Source: Ilex aquifolium
Taxonomy: Eukaryota > Streptophyta > Magnoliopsida > Aquifoliales > Aquifoliaceae
Assembly (NCBI GenBank): GCA_951799425.1
Contig: OX637394.1
Span: 44,542,642 to 44,606,641, forward strand
Reading direction: 5' to 3'
Length of the DNA stretch: 64,000 bases
Made by a program: the position numbers and the translations under genes
Notes under the pieces: generated by a model
Told to the model about the DNA's origin: nothing
What the model saw: only the letters and a program-made list of their open reading frames with translations
Databases searched by the model: none
In this document: positions 1 to 10,325 of the stretch, piece by piece
Numbering within the stretch: position 1 is the stretch's first letter
How the letters are laid out: each line of letters starts with the position of its first letter

Positions 1-16
1 AGCTGCCAGGTACAGT

Positions 17-605
17 TAGGATAGTCAATAGTTCGGATATAAATTGAATTGGCCTATATTCAAATTTAAATTTGGTTAAATTTTTGTCAATTCGATCTGA
101 TCTGATTATCTGAAGAATTTGAAAATTATAATCATGCTTAAATTCATTAATTTTCAGATGTTTGGTCCAAAAATTTGATCCGATTAGATCATCACAAAAA
201 ATACATGTACCCAAAAAATTAACAATAAAAATTTGGAGAATGAACTAAAAAATGAGAAAAAATGAAAAATTGAAGTAAAAGCAAGAGGAAAAATCAAACA
301 AGAGATGAAAACAAAAAAGAAAAATAAAAAAAGTGGGTCATACATTATAATATTCACTCTATTTTTTTTTATTTTTTTAGTATAAGTATAATATATGTGT
401 GATATTTATTTACATAATATATTTTTTAATCAGATCGAATTAATAACGGATCGAATTACTATAATTTCATATCCGAATTCGTTTAGACAACTCTAATCAG
501 ATTCAGATCGGATCGAATTAATAAATTAAAAATTTGATCCATATTCACCTAACGATTTCGAATTCAAATCAAATTCAAGTTAAAATCCAGTCCATTGACA
601 GCCTA
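17..605. mobile_element. non-autonomous hAT-type element
   Basis: The left end reads TAGGATAGTCAATAGTTC and the right end, reverse-complemented, reads TAGGCTGTCAATGGACT, an imperfect inverted repeat of the hAT TAGG...CCTA kind. The flanking 8-mers GGTACAGT (9-16) and AGTACAGG (606-613) agree at 6 of 8 positions, as expected for an old hAT target duplication. The interior is AT-rich with repeated GATCGGAT/GATCGAAT subterminal motifs and no coding potential. Confidence 0.7.
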
Positions 606-781
606 AGTACAGGATAATGTAATCTGGCAAACAAACCTCACAAGTCACACCACTTCCCAGACGACACTGTTTTCTCTAACTTACCATCCCAGATTTAATT
701 ACGGTACTGTCAAAAAAATTTTGGTACCATATCATTAAAATTTATTAATTTAAAAGGTATTTTTATATTTTTTGTGGATTA

Positions 782-1070
782 CTCTCTCCGTTCCTAAATA
801 TCTGTCGTTTTACCCAATTTTTTTTGTTCCATAATATCTGTCGTTTAATGAAATCAAAGCACAATTAATATTTTTTCTTCCAAATTTACCCTTAACTCTT
901 CAATGCATTAGATTAGGTGTAGGGTAAGTGTCTTTCATATTCCTTTCCTTCCCAATACATATTGAATAAGGGTATTTTAGTCTTGTGCAATTATTTTTTA
1001 CTCATATTAGAGCTATTTAATAGCTTCCTTAATCCCTGTGCAAAAACCTTAAACGACAGAACGGAGGGAG
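782..1070. mobile_element. Stowaway-like MITE (Tc1/mariner)
   Basis: The element starts CTCTCTCCGTTCCTAAATA and ends in the reverse complement (ACGGAGGGAG). It is flanked by TA on both sides (780-781, 1071-1072), the Stowaway signature. It has no ORF. A second copy in the opposite orientation lies at 57133-57430. Confidence 0.85.
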
Positions 1071-2066
1071 TATTTTATAACCAATAAATTTATCATTTTT
1101 ATAGTTAATTTATTATTTTTGTGGGTATTTTTACACACTTGTGATAATTATTTTTATTATTTTTCTTAAGTATAATTTTTTTTTTCATTTTTGTGAGTAA
1201 TTTACCACATTTATGCTTATTTTTACGACATTTGTGATTTTTTTTTTTACCATTATTATGATAATTAATTTTACCATTTTTTTGAATACAACAACAGTGG
1301 TAAAAATACCCACAAATGTAATAAATGAAAGTATGATACTAATTTTTTTTCGATACCATAATCAAATCCTATCATCAATTATGAATGTCATTTGTGTTGT
1401 GTCGTGGTATTTTTGATTTGTGTTGATACATTATAGTTGATAACAGATTAATTTGGGCTCGAAGACCGTGCCGTATCCAAAGCCAAAAAAAAAAAGAGTA
1501 AAAAATAATAGTAAGACAAAAATGGCATTTTATCTAGAGTGGGCCAAAGAGAAAGACTTGTCGCTTTTGCGATGAGTTTATTAAGTTTTAAGTCGAATTC
1601 TATCGTTTAAACTCTTAAAATCTCAATTTTATTATTTTAAAAAAATTAAAAATTAATAATAAATCATGAGGGAATCTAAATTGAGTATCGTCAATTTTGT
1701 TACACTCTAGACTACATGTGTGATTTTATGTTAATAGGTTAGATTACAAATTTTTATTTTTAGTAAATTTTGTATAATTAAATATTTTACTTTTATTCTG
1801 GGGACGAGGACGAATGTGTCGTGTTCTCAATAAAAAAATTAGTTAATTTTTAAAATAATTTATGTAATACCATATAAAAAAATATAAAAAATTTATTTAT
1901 TTTTATATTACCTATTAATCGTATTATTCATATTGACCTTTAATTTCGCTCATTTATTATTTATGTTAATTGATCTTCATTTTCAATTTTCGTATCAGGT
2001 ATTGGTATCAATGAATAAAATTGACATCTCTATCAATCCCATGTCTCTTCCTCCCTTCGTAGTCCG
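1071..2066. other. AT-rich intergenic DNA, no gene seen
   Basis: Very AT-rich sequence with poly-T runs. The only ORF is a short hydrophobic low-complexity reading that I do not support as a gene. Confidence 0.6.
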
Positions 2067-2074
2067 GTCCTTCA

Positions 2075-2260
2075 TAGGGATGACAGTGGACCGGATAAAA
2101 ATGAGTATTCGTTTAAACCCGTTTCGTTTAGACGGGAGATAAACCATACGTATTGGACGTTGGACATATATAAGGATACCCGTATAAACTCGTGTGGGGA
2201 TGGACTGACACTTACCGCCGCCCCACCTCCGCCTCCGTCCCTCCCCGCCCCGCTTTATCC

Positions 2261-2294
<34 letters not shown>

Positions 2295-2852
2295 CATGTT
2301 ATTGTGAATATAAATCTACATATTATTGAATGATTTTTTCTTTTAGAAATTATTTTATTTTTTGATTTTTTTTAATGGTTTTGGCATGTAAAAGTGTAAA
2401 TTTTTGTATTTTTATATTTTTCATGTTGAATTATGTTATGTTACATAATGTTGTGTTGCATGATATTGTGTTGGATTTATAAGGGAGACAAACTTTTAAT
2501 TATATTATGTTGGATTATATTGTAGTCAATGTTTTAATTATATTATGTTCTAAATGATAAACTTTTAATTATGTTATGATATTCTATAATTATGTTGCAT
2601 TATTTAGAATTTTGGATTATATTGGCTTGGGCTTGGGCGGATAAGGTGGATGGGGGTGAGGGTGGGGGTGGGGGCGGAGGTGAAGGCAGGGGACGGGACG
2701 GGGGTGGGGATTACAAATTTACCCATGGACTGGGATGAAGATGAAAATTATACCCGTTAACAGGGGTAGACCGGAGATGAACGAAATTTTTTTAAGCGGG
2801 TATGGAGATGAAGACTACACCCCGCCTCTGTTTCAGTCCACTGTCATTCCTA
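2075..2852. mobile_element. non-autonomous hAT-type element (GGGGACGG family)
   Basis: Ends are TAGGGATGACAGTGGACC and, reverse-complemented from the right, TAGGAATGACAGTGGACT. Flanks GTCCTTCA (2067-2074) and ATCCTTTT (2853-2860) agree at 5 of 8, so the duplication is decayed. Subterminal regions contain repeated GGGGATGG/GGGGTGGG blocks and the string ACCCGTTAACAGGGG. The same ends occur in the copy inside gag at 10326-11769, but the interiors differ: here an ATT microsatellite and an AT-rich core. Confidence 0.75.
2261..2289. repeat. (ATT)n microsatellite
   Basis: About nine to ten perfect ATT units inside the hAT-type element. Confidence 0.9.
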
Positions 2853-3019
2853 ATCCTTTTCTCTCGGTCTAGATTATTAAAAAAGGAGGTGCCCAAACCC
2901 AAAATCCCTATACCTTTCTAGCCAAAACAAAAACAAACCCATTTTAAGAAATGGAAAGACAAATCAAAATCTGGGTCCGATTAAGATTCCCATTCAGATT
3001 TTTGTCTGGTGCCGATCCA

Positions 3020-3110
3020 ATTGAAGGTTGGGCTGCATACGTGGCTGTCAAATTTGCTGTCAAATGGGATATCAACATGTCATCATTGAAGGAGATTCAA
3101 AGTGCACGAC
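3020..3110 (+). pseudogene. RNase H-like domain scrap (frameshifted)
   Basis: Reading from about 3023 gives a helix-like stretch (EGWAAYVAVKFAVKW). One frame over, from 3066, it continues GYQHVIIEGDSKCTT. Together these resemble the middle of the RNase H fold found in LINEs and RNase H-like proteins (helix, then a strand ending E-G-D-S with the catalytic Asp). The frame change and lack of flanking domains point to a relic. The family call is an inference from a short stretch. Confidence 0.4.
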
Positions 3111-3193
3111 TGAGTTCATACGAAAGCGGGAAGGTGGCCTATTAGTAACAGGGCCGGCCAACAGTACGAAAAAAAAAAAATATGGGTTTTAAG

Positions 3194-3893
3194 TAGGGGT
3201 GTTAAACGTGTCGGGTTAAACGGGTGACGGGTGAAAAACATATAAACCCGTATACGACACGTTTAATAAACGGGTAAAAAAATTTAACACGAACACGACT
3301 CGTTTAATAAACGGATAACACGACACGACTCGTTTAACCCGTTTAATTTTAAAAAAAATTTAAAAAAATTATATCAACAAATTTTAATACTTCATTTTTT
3401 TCATTTTTTTCAGTGCCAACTACACTTATCTGAAAAAAAATAAAAATTTGACCACATTCCACAAAATTAGTAGACTTAAAGGCTGAAAAAAGAGGTAAGA
3501 GGGGTGGCCTTTTATAGGCAACTCAGCCATTTCCTTCTCCCTGATCTACCGATGTGGGACAAAACACAAAAGCCTTTGTCTTTGAACTCAAGTGCTCCCC
3601 ATCTGTTCCCTTTTGTCTTTGGCCAGCTTTACTTTTTTTTTTTTTTTTGTGTGGGTTGATTTCTTTACTCTTTTTTTTTGGCTAATTTTTAAAAATAATT
3701 ATTAATTTTATTTAAACGGGTAAACGTGTAATAAACGGTTTGACAGGTCTCACCCAAACACGACCCGTTTATTAAACGTGTCTGGCGTGTCAACCCGTTT
3801 ACCACCCAAACCCGTTAAGATCTCACCCAAACCCGTTTAATCCGCGGTTAATCGTGTCGGTTAATCGTGTCGTGTTAGATTTTGACAGGCCTA
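3194..3893. mobile_element. non-autonomous hAT-type element with perfect 8-bp TSD
   Basis: Left end TAGGGGTGTTAAACGTGTCG; right end reverse-complemented TAGGCCTGTCAAAATCTAAC. The 8-mer GTTTTAAG is repeated exactly at 3186-3193 and 3894-3901. Subterminal regions are arrays of AAACGGGT/ACCCGTTT and ACACGAC motifs, probable transposase-binding repeats. No transposase ORF is present. Confidence 0.88.
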
Positions 3894-3901
3894 GTTTTAA
3901 G

Positions 3902-4840
3902 TTCCAAATTTGTAGAAGGTCCTATAATTTTAGATATATCACTAGCTTACAAAAAAAATTAAATACATTAAATTTTAAGCCCTACAAAAAAGCACTAAAA
4001 AATTAAATCTCATCAAAATTTTGATTGCAATAATTTGAATTTATAATCCAATTCATAACATTAAAAATTTAGAAATTAAAAAAATACTCAAAAGTCAACT
4101 TATATTTACTCTCACCCCTCTCTCTCTCTCTCCGGTAAAAAAAAAACAAAAAGCATCGAGGAAATGCCACAATTCCAGAAATAGATTAGATCTGTATGTT
4201 TATCTTTTAGTGGATATAGCCAGATGAGCAGAGTTCTTGATGAATAATTAAAAAATTGAGCTCATAAAATTACAAGAAAATAAGCTAAAATAATTTTCAA
4301 TTTTAAACCATGACAACAAGTGAGTGGTTGTTCTTCTTTAAGATTTACTTGCGAGTTCTTTTTTCCCGCAGCTAGCGCAGGAACAACAACCTAAACCGAA
4401 ATCGCATCAACAACCGGTACTTGAAGTCCTAGACACAGTAACCCTTCCAAAAAGAGGAACTGTTCTTTTGATTATCGTACGTAGTTATGAGAAAAATAAA
4501 CCAATTTGTGGAAAGCTCGAAGTGCAGATATTGCTGCCTGTTGCCTAATGCATGAGTTTATAGTGTTAGGCTGCTTGGTTTGAAAGTAATTTTATGGAAC
4601 AAGCTCTTGTATTAATCAAACATAAGCTGAATTCTTAGTTTTGTACAGCAAGAGAAACTGAATAGGTTGTCCATATATAATATGACAGTGACTGACAAAT
4701 ACACAGATTGCAATATGATAAATACACAAATTTTTACAGCAATCACCAACAAGCAAGAGTAGGAGTACAGTAGTTACATATATATTGACATGTAATACAT
4801 ACTATTTATATAGGTTGCATTACTTTTAATGTCGATCACT
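3902..4840. other. intergenic, downstream of the protease pseudogene
   Basis: AT-rich sequence with a CT-rich tract near 4115-4135. I see no gene or recognisable element. Confidence 0.5.
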
Positions 4841-6215
4841 TCATGCAGTGGGATAAGAAGCTTGCATAGCAATGCCACACAGGCCTTCCTTTGCATCAAC
4901 ATCTCTTTTCATTCTTATGTACCCTTCTTCACCCCACCCTGTCCCCCACGAGTTCTTCACCAGCCAATACTTAGTTCCAGCATCAGTACCATAACCAACA
5001 GCAGTAACACCACGGTCTAAGTCGGTTCCACAATCTCCTGTAAACACACCACTAGAGTAGAATTGGAAGGCAAATCCACCAGCATCAATGGCGACGGAAA
5101 CTGGTTGTTTGGCAACTGATTTAAGTAGTCCACTTTCACTATTGGCAGGTACATCTTCATACCCGGTTATCTTTGCTGCATGGTTTGCTTCCTTGTTGGT
5201 ATTGCAAGTGCCGTCAACTCCTTTGTATGGGTAGTTTGCTTCTGTAGTGAGACCGTTATTGTGTTTGATAAATTCGAAGGCATCGTCCATGAGACCACCA
5301 TTACAACCTTGATCTTCACCGCTTGTGTCACAATCCACCAGCTCCTGTTCAGCCAGAGAGATTAACTTACCAGTTGTCAGTTGGTTAATTCCTTCCATAG
5401 CTCCCACAGCCGAAAATGCCCAGCAAGATCCTATATATTGGTAATAGTTAGAGTCAGAATATAGCAATCTGATAATTTTTATGGTTAATAACACTTTTAA
5501 TAATTAAATTATGTATTTTTTTTTTTTGTTAGTTTAGTCCTCATTGTATCAATTTTGTCGATTTAGTCCATAAATTATTCAATTCATGTCACTTTGGTCC
5601 CTAATCAGACAATCCATCAAGTTTTTTGACGGAAGTAATCATGTGTCATTTTTTTAAATGGTATCACGTACCCAACACATAATCAAATAAGAGGATTAAA
5701 TTAGGTTAGGAAAGAAATTTAAGGGATAGGAATAGCCCCCCATTTTTTTTTTCTTTATGGTCCTATAAACTTTCACTTACCACACTGCCCTTGGTCCTTG
5801 ACAGGTGTAACTGCACCTTTCTTTCTCCAATCCATGGTTGCTGGTACTGCACTTACATTCTCGTATTTGAAGGAAGTCGTTTTGGGGGAGCATTCATGGC
5901 CTTTGAATCTATTTCGTGAGATTTTGAATTCTTCATTTGTAAGGTCTGCAAATTGGTTTACTGCAAGTTTGTAGGGCTTGCTCATGGCTTCATTGAAAGA
6001 CTATACGTTCCACATTTTCCTTGAATATCTTGGAACGTTTCTCCTTCTCAGCAGCATATATACTTGTACACACGCCCATAACGAGCCATCCACTGTTCAT
6101 GTCTCTCAGTCATTGATATTTCAGGGAGAGAGCGAGAGGTAGCTAGGGAAAGCAAAGCTGCTAAAGAGAAGACCAAAGCCAAGCAGATGCCCAGGCTCTT
6201 GTTTGCTGAAGCCAT
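4841..6215 (-). pseudogene. papain-type (C1A) cysteine protease pseudogene
   Basis: Three coding blocks are collinear with a plant papain-like senescence or storage protease. From ATG at 6215 there is a signal peptide with a hydrophobic core and then the start of the I29 inhibitor propeptide (ERHEQWMARYGRVYK). The block after the frameshifts ends in the NQFADLTNEEF motif. The mature enzyme begins near the TMDWRKKGAVTPVKDQGQCG segment. An intron runs 5780-5431 (donor GTAAGT, acceptor TATATAG), and the last exon from 5430 starts with the active-site Cys (GSCWAF). It ends at the stop 4841-4843 and keeps the Asn-active-site KNSWG. Three lesions are visible. A net +1 shift occurs at the TATATAT run at 6056-6062, and a 2-nt loss occurs next to 6001. 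The catalytic His of the LDHGV-type motif is Arg (LDRGV, codon CGT). The mature domain is otherwise well preserved, so inactivation looks recent. Confidence 0.85.
5431..5780 (-). other. protease intron with TE remnant
   Basis: GT-AG intron at the conserved position just before the GSCWAF motif. It contains sequence like the Mutator-like MITE at 49230-49563 (TTAATAACACTTTT, then TTAGTCC..., then TCAATTTTGT and GGTCCCTAA), so a relic of that family has expanded the intron. Confidence 0.6.
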
Positions 6216-6289
6216 TGTACTGCTAGCTGCTAGATATTGATGAATTAAATGATTTTGAAGGCACACACATTCCACCATTGGTATTGAGC

Positions 6290-6297
6290 TTTATATA
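6290..6297 (-). promoter_or_regulatory. TATA box of the protease pseudogene
   Basis: TATATAAA on the minus strand, about 75 bp upstream of the ATG at 6215, a usual plant distance for a short 5' UTR. Confidence 0.65.
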
Positions 6298-6469
6298 GGA
6301 ATGAAATCTGTGCTTTCATGTGTTAAATATATATTTTACGTAAATCATTGCTTATATACTACGTGCCTGATAAAATGTATTGATTTTGACATGTTTGTAT
6401 CAGTTTCTCAAAATAGACAAGGATCCATTGAGTTACTTTGCCATATGTATATAGTTATTGCCCTCAACT

Positions 6470-6702
6470 CTATTTTTTTTGTTCAATGGTTAGGTGTGTC
6501 CGGACTAACTTATGCGCACCTCGATCAATCCCCTTCTCTTTCCGGTAAAAAGCAAGTCATCCATGCCGAGACTAGAGCATTCATGAAAGATAATTCCCTC
6601 ATAACCTGACCCTAAGAAATTGTAAAGATTCGAACTCCAGACGTATGAATGAATCTACAGCTTGTCTATGTTACCCCTTAAGCTCCCTCTTGTGGTTATG
6701 AT
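6470..6702 (-). mobile_element. tRNA-derived SINE
   Basis: On the minus strand there is a degenerate A box (AGCTTAAGGGGTAAC), a good B box (GAGTTCGAATC, about 6627-6638), the family body (TCATGAATGCTCTAGTC) and a T/A-rich tail near 6473-6480. The octamer CCTCAACT occurs at both flanks (6462-6469, 6703-6710). The same body recurs at 35333-36366, 38900-39110 and 41016-41241. Confidence 0.75.
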
Positions 6703-6710
6703 CCTCAACT

Positions 6711-7560
6711 ATGGGCTTGTCATGTCATTGGTGAAATGCTAATTAATTGATGTTAGAGGGGAATTTAGATGTTTTCTGTCAAATTTCACACTGCCGTTTT
6801 GGTTTATCCCTCTTAATAATGCTGTGAAAGATGTGCTTGGATTAGATAACACGGAACGGTAGGAGTGATAGAACTCTTTATAACAGAATCTAAAATGGGT
6901 ATTTCAGAAAACTACAAGCAAATAAACCAAATGCATTTGGAAGCTTAGAATAAATTAATTAAATAGTGTGTTAATTGAGTTGTCACATTATGGGTTGTGC
7001 ACAAAATATAATGTTTTTGAGGGAGAAAAAAAAAATTTGGGATAAATTTTATAACATTAGATTAAAATAGATAAAAATTGAATCAATCTTGACCGTTATT
7101 ATATTTTTATAAGCTGTGAATTCAACTTACTAATTGTAATATTAGGTAAGTGTACAATAAGTTAAATTAAATGTCATATTATGAAGTGTATATTTACATC
7201 ATCAGTACCATGTTTTACCATTAAAGAAAATTATACATGGTAAATATAGTAAAAAGGTATAAAAAATAGTTTATGTTTTAATTTAGAAAGGTAGTATTAT
7301 CTTAAAGTACTTTTTAAGGGTGATTTAGTGATTTCACAATATATATTGGTCACATTTGCTAACGCTAAATTAAAAAAAAAAAGTTTCTAAATACCTTTTT
7401 TTTTTTTTGAGAAAAAAAAAACCCCCCGCTTACAAACTTTCTTAATTGTGAGAAAATATAAAGATGGGCTTACTTATTAAAGAAGTGTATATAACATGAG
7501 ATAAACTTAGTTACTAATAAGGTGGGTATATAATATAGAATGGATGAACTTAGTAGTTTG
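6711..7560. other. intergenic upstream of the FBD pseudogene
   Basis: AT-rich. The stretch 7440-7570 (GTTACTAATAAGGTGGGTAT, GTAGTTTGATAAT) resembles 48060-48125, an end of another repeat family. No gene is seen. Confidence 0.5.
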
Positions 7561-7580
7561 ATAATAAAAATTTTAGTGAG

Positions 7581-8279
7581 GTGCGAATGAATATTTGTGT
7601 AGTGAGGTGGATATTCGTGATCTTGAAGTTTCGAGTAGGAAGATTAAAGGCGTTACAGGTGATATTGTGCTTCAACAGACCTGTAATGAAGCGTTGTGTG
7701 AATATTTTCGCTCCACGTCTGGAGGAATTTTGGTGGCATTACAATCCAATTCCTGAGAAATTTTTGATGGAGAGATATACCTCCTTGCGTCAAGGCTCTT
7801 TTCAGCTTCTTAGTGGAAGCCTGAGTGGTGAGAGACTTCACAGTGCAGCTTATACTCTTAGTTCTACCTTCTTTACAAGTTCTTTAGAATTCTTGCATGT
7901 TGGAAAAGTCGTGTTGTTGAGGTTAGTTTTTTCTATGATTCATCTGTAATAATTCTATATACCATCTTTTTGCTAGTATCTTCAGAATTCTTAACTAAGC
8001 AATTATATGTTACTTAAAGTTGCCTCATTGTGTTCAAGTTCTTCCTTGTTCACATAGATTGTTAATTAAAGTTGCCTCTTGTCTCCTGCAGCTCTTGTCA
8101 AAAAAGGACTTTGTAGGTGATCTCCCATGTTACTGTAATAAGCTTGAGACTTTGACACTGTCTACTGGCTTGAACAAACGTGTGATATCCCAGGGATAGC
8201 ATGCCTCTTAGACATTGCCCTGTGCTACAGAAACTGACTATTCTGATACGTAATATTCAGTACAAGACGGAGAACAATG
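7581..8279 (+). pseudogene. FBD/LRR (F-box family) gene, 5' surviving part
   Basis: The reading resembles the LRR-to-FBD segment of plant F-box/FBD/LRR proteins: VNIFAPRLEEFWWHY, then SLRQGSFQLL. After a likely intron (donor GTTAGT near 7921, acceptor CTCCTGCAG ending near 8090) it continues LPCYCNKLETLTLSTGL and RHCPVLQKLTILI. The exon ends at a good donor (AACAAT/GTGAGT). Frame changes occur upstream (near 7700) and twice around 8190-8215, with an in-frame TAG after VISQG. No F-box is seen upstream. The partner exon is at 23090-23424, 14.8 kb away across the retrotransposon. It is a pseudogene on this evidence. Confidence 0.75.
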
Positions 8280-8888
8280 TGAGTATGGCATCTCAACATT
8301 ATATCTATCAATGTGATTTGCATGCACCTATCTTGTATTGTGTTTCCCTAAAATGTGTGCATCCACAGAGGGTGTAAATGAACCAAAACGAGTCAAATAA
8401 TATACCGTGTGAAATCCACCCATTTATTCGCATAAAGAGTTCACGATCGACTCATATTATAGCAAGTTTAAATATCTTGCCTTAATCTTTTCAATCTTGG
8501 ACTTGGCCCATACGAATAAACGAACAAAGTTTATCTTATATTCAAATATAAACTGGAGATTCAAACATAAACTAGAGTTCACACGTACGTTAAAGGTCAT
8601 TATTTACTTAGTTATGTATATGTAGGATAAAAAAAAAAGAATGACCCAATAAACAGGACTCTCACCATTGTAGGATCTTATGAAAGTCAAATATATATGA
8701 TCTAACCCTCACATGCAGAGGGTGGGCTTTGGTGTTGTGATAATAAGGTTCCTAAAAGTTTAAACTATTAGAGAAAGGTATAATATACATGTTTAACCCC
8801 CTCATATGAGAGCTAGATTTTGGGACAAGCATGTGTAAATCTTTTAAATACAAGGATAGTGATATTCGAACGCAGGATCTCCTATTTT
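8280..8888 (+). other. intron of the FBD pseudogene before the LTR element
   Basis: Begins with the donor GTGAGTATGG. It holds AT-rich repeat-like DNA ending TTCGAACGCAGGATCTCC and GATAC, which continues as GATACTATGTTAAAC after the retrotransposon. The LTR element therefore landed in an older repeat inside the intron. Confidence 0.55.
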
Positions 8889-8893
8889 GATAC

Positions 8894-9613
8894 TGATGAT
8901 ACCTAAAATAAACCCTAAGCACGAGCTCAGAAAATGAACCCAGCTCGGGAGGTCAGGTAAGATATGCAGAGCTCGTCCAGCCATAGTCAGAGCTCGTCCA
9001 GTCATAGTTGGAGCTCCCCCCAAGCGAAATGATATGGGAAGCGGTGAGGGGACAGCAAGATGACAGCGAACACCTTCGAAGTAATAGCCAAGCTGAAATT
9101 AAGGCATAAAACCCTTAACCAACCAGGATCCTCGCTAAAGATTAAGGAGGATCCCACGATAGAAGACAAAGATCTCGGGATGAAGTCCGTTAAACCAGCC
9201 GTGTGGAGTTTAGGTAACTCCTCGATGAGGGAGAGTAAGGAGGAAAAAGATCCCTTCATTATAGGAAGTAAAATCGGATTAGAGGTAAGCAAGAGGCTAT
9301 AAGAGCAGGGTAAGCCTCCATTGAGAGGGGGATATAGGCAATAGAGCCAAGAGGAACCCTAATTTCCTCCACACTACATTGTAACACACCCAACGCAATC
9401 AATAAGAAAATAGGAGCAAGAGTCTCCATTGAAGAGTGGACTAGCCGAGCTCCCAGGCCGGTGAACCACTGTAATGTCATTGTGTTCATTCCCTTTCCTC
9501 AATTTTCCTAAACATCTACCAGCATTTTTGCATGAGCCTTGTAGCTCAGACACCACACTTGATTTCAGGCACACCCATACCCTTTGCTCATCTTCGGTAG
9601 ATTAACACCATCA
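8894..9613 (+). repeat. 5' LTR
   Basis: 720 bp, TG...CA ends, rich in GAGCTC/AGCTCG motifs. A likely TATA box is CTATAAGAG at 9297-9305, with an AATAAGAA signal-like string about 100 bp further on. Confidence 0.95.
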
Positions 9614-9616
9614 GTT

Positions 9617-9634
9617 TGGCGCCGTCTGTGGAGA
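9617..9634 (+). promoter_or_regulatory. primer-binding site
   Basis: TGGCGCCGTCTGTGGAGA starts 3 nt after the LTR. It begins with TGG, as required to pair with a tRNA CCA end. The tRNA species is not assigned. Confidence 0.75.
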
Positions 9635-9672
9635 CGATAGTTCTTGTTACAAATATACTGATTTTTCAGTGA

Positions 9673-10325
9673 TTGATGGTCTCTACACGAAACATGAGTA
9701 AAAGTCAGATGAATCCCCCAAGGATGCAGAATTCCCAGGAGGTCACCAGTGGAAGGCATCCGGAAAACCTTCATGATTTCGTCCCCACCGCTGAAGACGA
9801 CCCACCTACGGTGGATCCCCCCGCTAACAATGAACTAGACGCCCTTCGTCTGGTCAATCAACGGTTACTTCAACAAAATGAGGGGCTCTTGAAGCTCTTA
9901 CAAGGTTCTCAGCAGACGCAACCAGCCCGGCGAGGCCCGAATGATCTTCCTCTTAGGGAACGACAATGCCTTGATCCCCTCAGAGAAGCGAACGAAGGAG
10001 GGGAAAGCAGTCAAGCACCCCATCAGCCGCCTAGGAGGGGGATTAATGAAGAAGCACAAAGCCAGAACGAAGGGCTGGAGAGGAATGATTTCCTTCCTTT
10101 CCAGCAGGAGAAAATGGAGTAATATTGGGAGCACCGCTTCAAGGACATACAGTAAGAGCTCAGCCACATGAGAGAGGCAGTGAAGGTCAAAACTCCAGTG
10201 ACAATGGATGCCCTGGTGCAACAAACTGAATCACCATTCACTCCCGGGGTACTGCATTTCCCCCTTCCTCCGAAGTTCAGAGTACCTCAGATAGAGGTTT
10301 TCGATGGGACAAAAGACCCCGTGGA
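9673..10325 (+). pseudogene. gag, N-terminal half (two stops)
   Basis: Opens near ATG 9673/9676. It encodes a low-complexity, Gln/Pro-rich N-terminus with a Leu-rich segment (LDALRLVNQRLLQQNEGLL), then the capsid approach FRVPQIEVFDGTKDP. Two in-frame TAA codons, at 10120-10122 and about 16 codons later, sit where Gln codons would fit (CAA to TAA). The frame is otherwise open. The hAT-type insertion interrupts it right after the codons for DGTKDP. Confidence 0.8.

Noticed and set aside
2951..3145. 64-codon ORF as a small gene
   Set aside because: Part of it is the RNase H scrap read in the wrong frame.
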